Positions 22,462 to 23,883 of a DNA stretch of 23,883 bases are shown here, in pieces; the stretch's first letter is position 1, and every line of letters begins with the position of its first letter. The notes under the pieces are model-generated. The model worked only from the letters and a program-made list of their open reading frames with translations. It was not told the origin of the DNA and ran no database searches. The stretch is from NCBI GenBank assembly GCA_002437285.1, contig DJOV01000073.1:1-23883 (forward strand), given 5' to 3'. Made by a program: the position numbers and the translations under genes. This DNA is from Prevotella sp. UBA6429 (lineage in GTDB: Bacteria; Bacteroidota; Bacteroidia; Bacteroidales; Bacteroidaceae).

Positions 22462-23643
22462 ATGAAAATCAACCTGACAACCTTCGAGCAAGTTCATCAA
22501 CCCGTTTATGTCTTGGAGGAATCACGCCTCCGCCGCAATTTGGAACTCATCTCTCATGTGGCGCAAGCTGCTGACTCAGAGATTATTCTGGCGTTTAAGG
22601 CTTTTGCCTTATGGCGCACTTTCCCTATATTTCGTGAGTACATATCCGCCACCACGGCCAGTTCGCTCAGTGAGGCCCGGTTGGGGTTCGAGGAGTTTGG
22701 CAGTCGCACCCATACGTTCTCGCCAGCCTATACCGATTATGAGATAGACGAGATTGCCCGTTGCTCGAGCCATCTCACGTTCAACTCACTCAGCCAGTGG
22801 GAACGTCTGGCGCCCCGTGCCCTGGCTGCCAACCCTGAGATCAGCTTGGGACTTCGTGTCAATCCTGAGTATAGTGAGGTAGAGACGTTGCTCTACAATC
22901 CCTGTGCGCCTGGCACCCGCTTTGGCGTGCTCAGTTCCCAGTTGCCCGAGCGGCTGCCCTCGTCGATTGACGGCTTCCATTGCCATACGCTCTGCGAGAG
23001 TGGTCCCGATGTCTTCCAGCGCACATTGGCACACATCGAGGAGCGGTTCTCAAGATGGTTCCCGCAGTTGAAGTGGATCAATTTTGGTGGTGGTCACCTC
23101 ATGACCCGCGGCGATTATGACACGTCGCTTCTCGTCCGTGTGTTGCAAGACTTCCACCACCGTTATCCTCACTTGCACGTCATCCTGGAGCCAGGCAGCG
23201 CGTTTGCGTGGCAGACGGGGCCGCTGGTCAGTCAGGTGGTCGATGTGGTGGAAAACCATGGAGTGAGAACGGCGGTGCTCAACGTCAGCTTCACCTGTCA
23301 CATGCCCGACTGCCTGGAGATGCCCTATCATCCGGCCGTGCGTTTCGCCCGCACCATAGAGGAAGACGCCGAGGGGCGCATCCCCGAAGGGCAGGGTGAG
23401 CACATCTATCGCTTGGGAGGGTGTTCCTGTCTCAGCGGCGACTACATGGGGCGCTGGCAGTTTGACCATGAGTTGCAAGTGGGCGAGAATATCATCTTTG
23501 AGGACATGCTGCACTACACCACGGTCAAGACCAATCTCTTTAACGGCATCACCCATCCGGCCATTGCCTTGGCCCATGCCGATGGCGAGCTGGAGATGCT
23601 TCGCGAATACGGCTATGCCGATTACCGGTCCCGTATGGATTGA
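22462..23643 (+). CDS. nspC: Carboxynorspermidine decarboxylase
   Basis: PLP enzyme of the alanine-racemase-fold decarboxylase family, 393 aa from the ATG at 22462. It decarboxylates carboxy(nor)spermidine to (nor)spermidine in the cytosol, the alternative bacterial polyamine route; gut Bacteroidales use it to make spermidine. Seen are the probable PLP lysine K46 in ILAFKAFAL, NPEYSEVETLLYNPCAPGTR (134-153), GFHCHTLCES (171-180), NFGGGHLMT (207-215), EPGSAFAW (243-250) and the active-site cysteine loop GGCSCLSGDYMG (319-330). An upstream in-frame TTG at 22444 would add six residues but lies in the promoter. The carboxyspermidine dehydrogenase partner (lys1-like) is not in the window. Confidence 0.93.
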   Translation: MKINLTTFEQVHQPVYVLEESRLRRNLELISHVAQAADSEIILAFKAFALWRTFPIFREYISATTASSLSEARLGFEEFGSRTHTFSPAYTDYEIDEIARCSSHLTFNSLSQWERLAPRALAANPEISLGLRVNPEYSEVETLLYNPCAPGTRFGVLSSQLPERLPSSIDGFHCHTLCESGPDVFQRTLAHIEERFSRWFPQLKWINFGGGHLMTRGDYDTSLLVRVLQDFHHRYPHLHVILEPGSAFAWQTGPLVSQVVDVVENHGVRTAVLNVSFTCHMPDCLEMPYHPAVRFARTIEEDAEGRIPEGQGEHIYRLGGCSCLSGDYMGRWQFDHELQVGENIIFEDMLHYTTVKTNLFNGITHPAIALAHADGELEMLREYGYADYRSRMD

Positions 23644-23883
23644 GTGGGGCGGCCCCAAGGGCTATGTCGACCGTTATTTTCTCGCCAGGGCAAATGGCAG
23701 GGCGGAGTCTTCAGGTGGAAGATGAATGTAGCTTCGTTGCCTTGGCGAATTTTTCTGTTGTTCCATTTGTTGCTTTTTTTGGTGCATAACTTTGTCACGG
23801 ATTTCGGTTGAAATAGAACGCGAAAATGGCGTTTTTTGTCGGTCGCGCCGCGATTTGCATGGGGTAATTTTGCGATAAAGGGT
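23644..23883. other. Intergenic end of window with possible promoter(s)
   Basis: No gene is recognised in these 240 bases on either strand. The stretch becomes AT-rich after about 23730. TTTG (23766-23769), 17 nt, TAACTTTG (23787-23794) is one possible promoter. TAATTTTG (23865-23872) is another -7 candidate nearer the edge. AACGC/GCGTT (23817-23833) with TTTTTT is a weak hairpin. These suggest that a plus-strand gene starts just beyond the window. Confidence 0.4.

Noticed and set aside
1..23883. CRISPR arrays, tRNA or rRNA genes, insertion sequences, riboswitches
   Set aside because: None were seen: no regularly spaced repeats, cloverleaf-like segments, transposase motifs or terminal inverted repeats with target duplications.

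Overview
The window looks like a chromosomal segment from a Bacteroidales bacterium, most likely Prevotella or a close relative. This is inferred from gene content, since no rRNA is present. The pointers are Bacteroidetes -7 promoter boxes (TAnnTTTG), short type IX secretion (T9SS) tails of the LQGRRV...GIYIV type, a GT3 glycogen synthase paired with a GT35 phosphorylase, and a sensor built on the hybrid two-component (HTCS) plan.

Region 1 (1-14290) is a carbohydrate-degradation locus read left to right. It opens with a regulator (208-2901) that has the HTCS beta-propeller, Y_Y_Y domain, membrane segment and AraC helix-turn-helix, but no histidine kinase or receiver. Four secreted enzymes follow: a 1205-residue alginate-lyase-superfamily protein, a GH115 alpha-glucuronidase, a multi-module GH30 with a T9SS tail, and a single-domain GH30. 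No SusC/SusD pair is in the window. The lyase, GH115 and first GH30 genes each have a tandem pair of TGTAACA boxes 21-22 nt apart upstream. In the lyase and GH30 cases a third, inverted box lies at the same distance, with a CCTTTG-type -7 box after it. The natural hypothesis is that these are operators for the kinase-less AraC regulator.

Region 2 (14376-16190, minus strand) is a two-gene unit. It holds a small secreted beta-rich protein of unknown function and, 1 nt downstream, a fusion of a GNAT acetyltransferase with a diverged MurQ-type MurNAc-6-phosphate etherase.

Region 3 (16242-20636, plus strand) is the glycogen operon: GT3 glycogen synthase then GT35 alpha-glucan phosphorylase. It is driven by a good promoter and closed by a terminator.

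Region 4 (20697-22419, minus strand) carries prs (PRPP synthetase) behind a ThiE/TenI-like gene. Divergent from it is nspC (carboxynorspermidine decarboxylase), followed by about 240 bases without a recognisable gene that may hold the promoter of the next gene. No tRNA, rRNA, CRISPR array, transposase or attachment site was seen.
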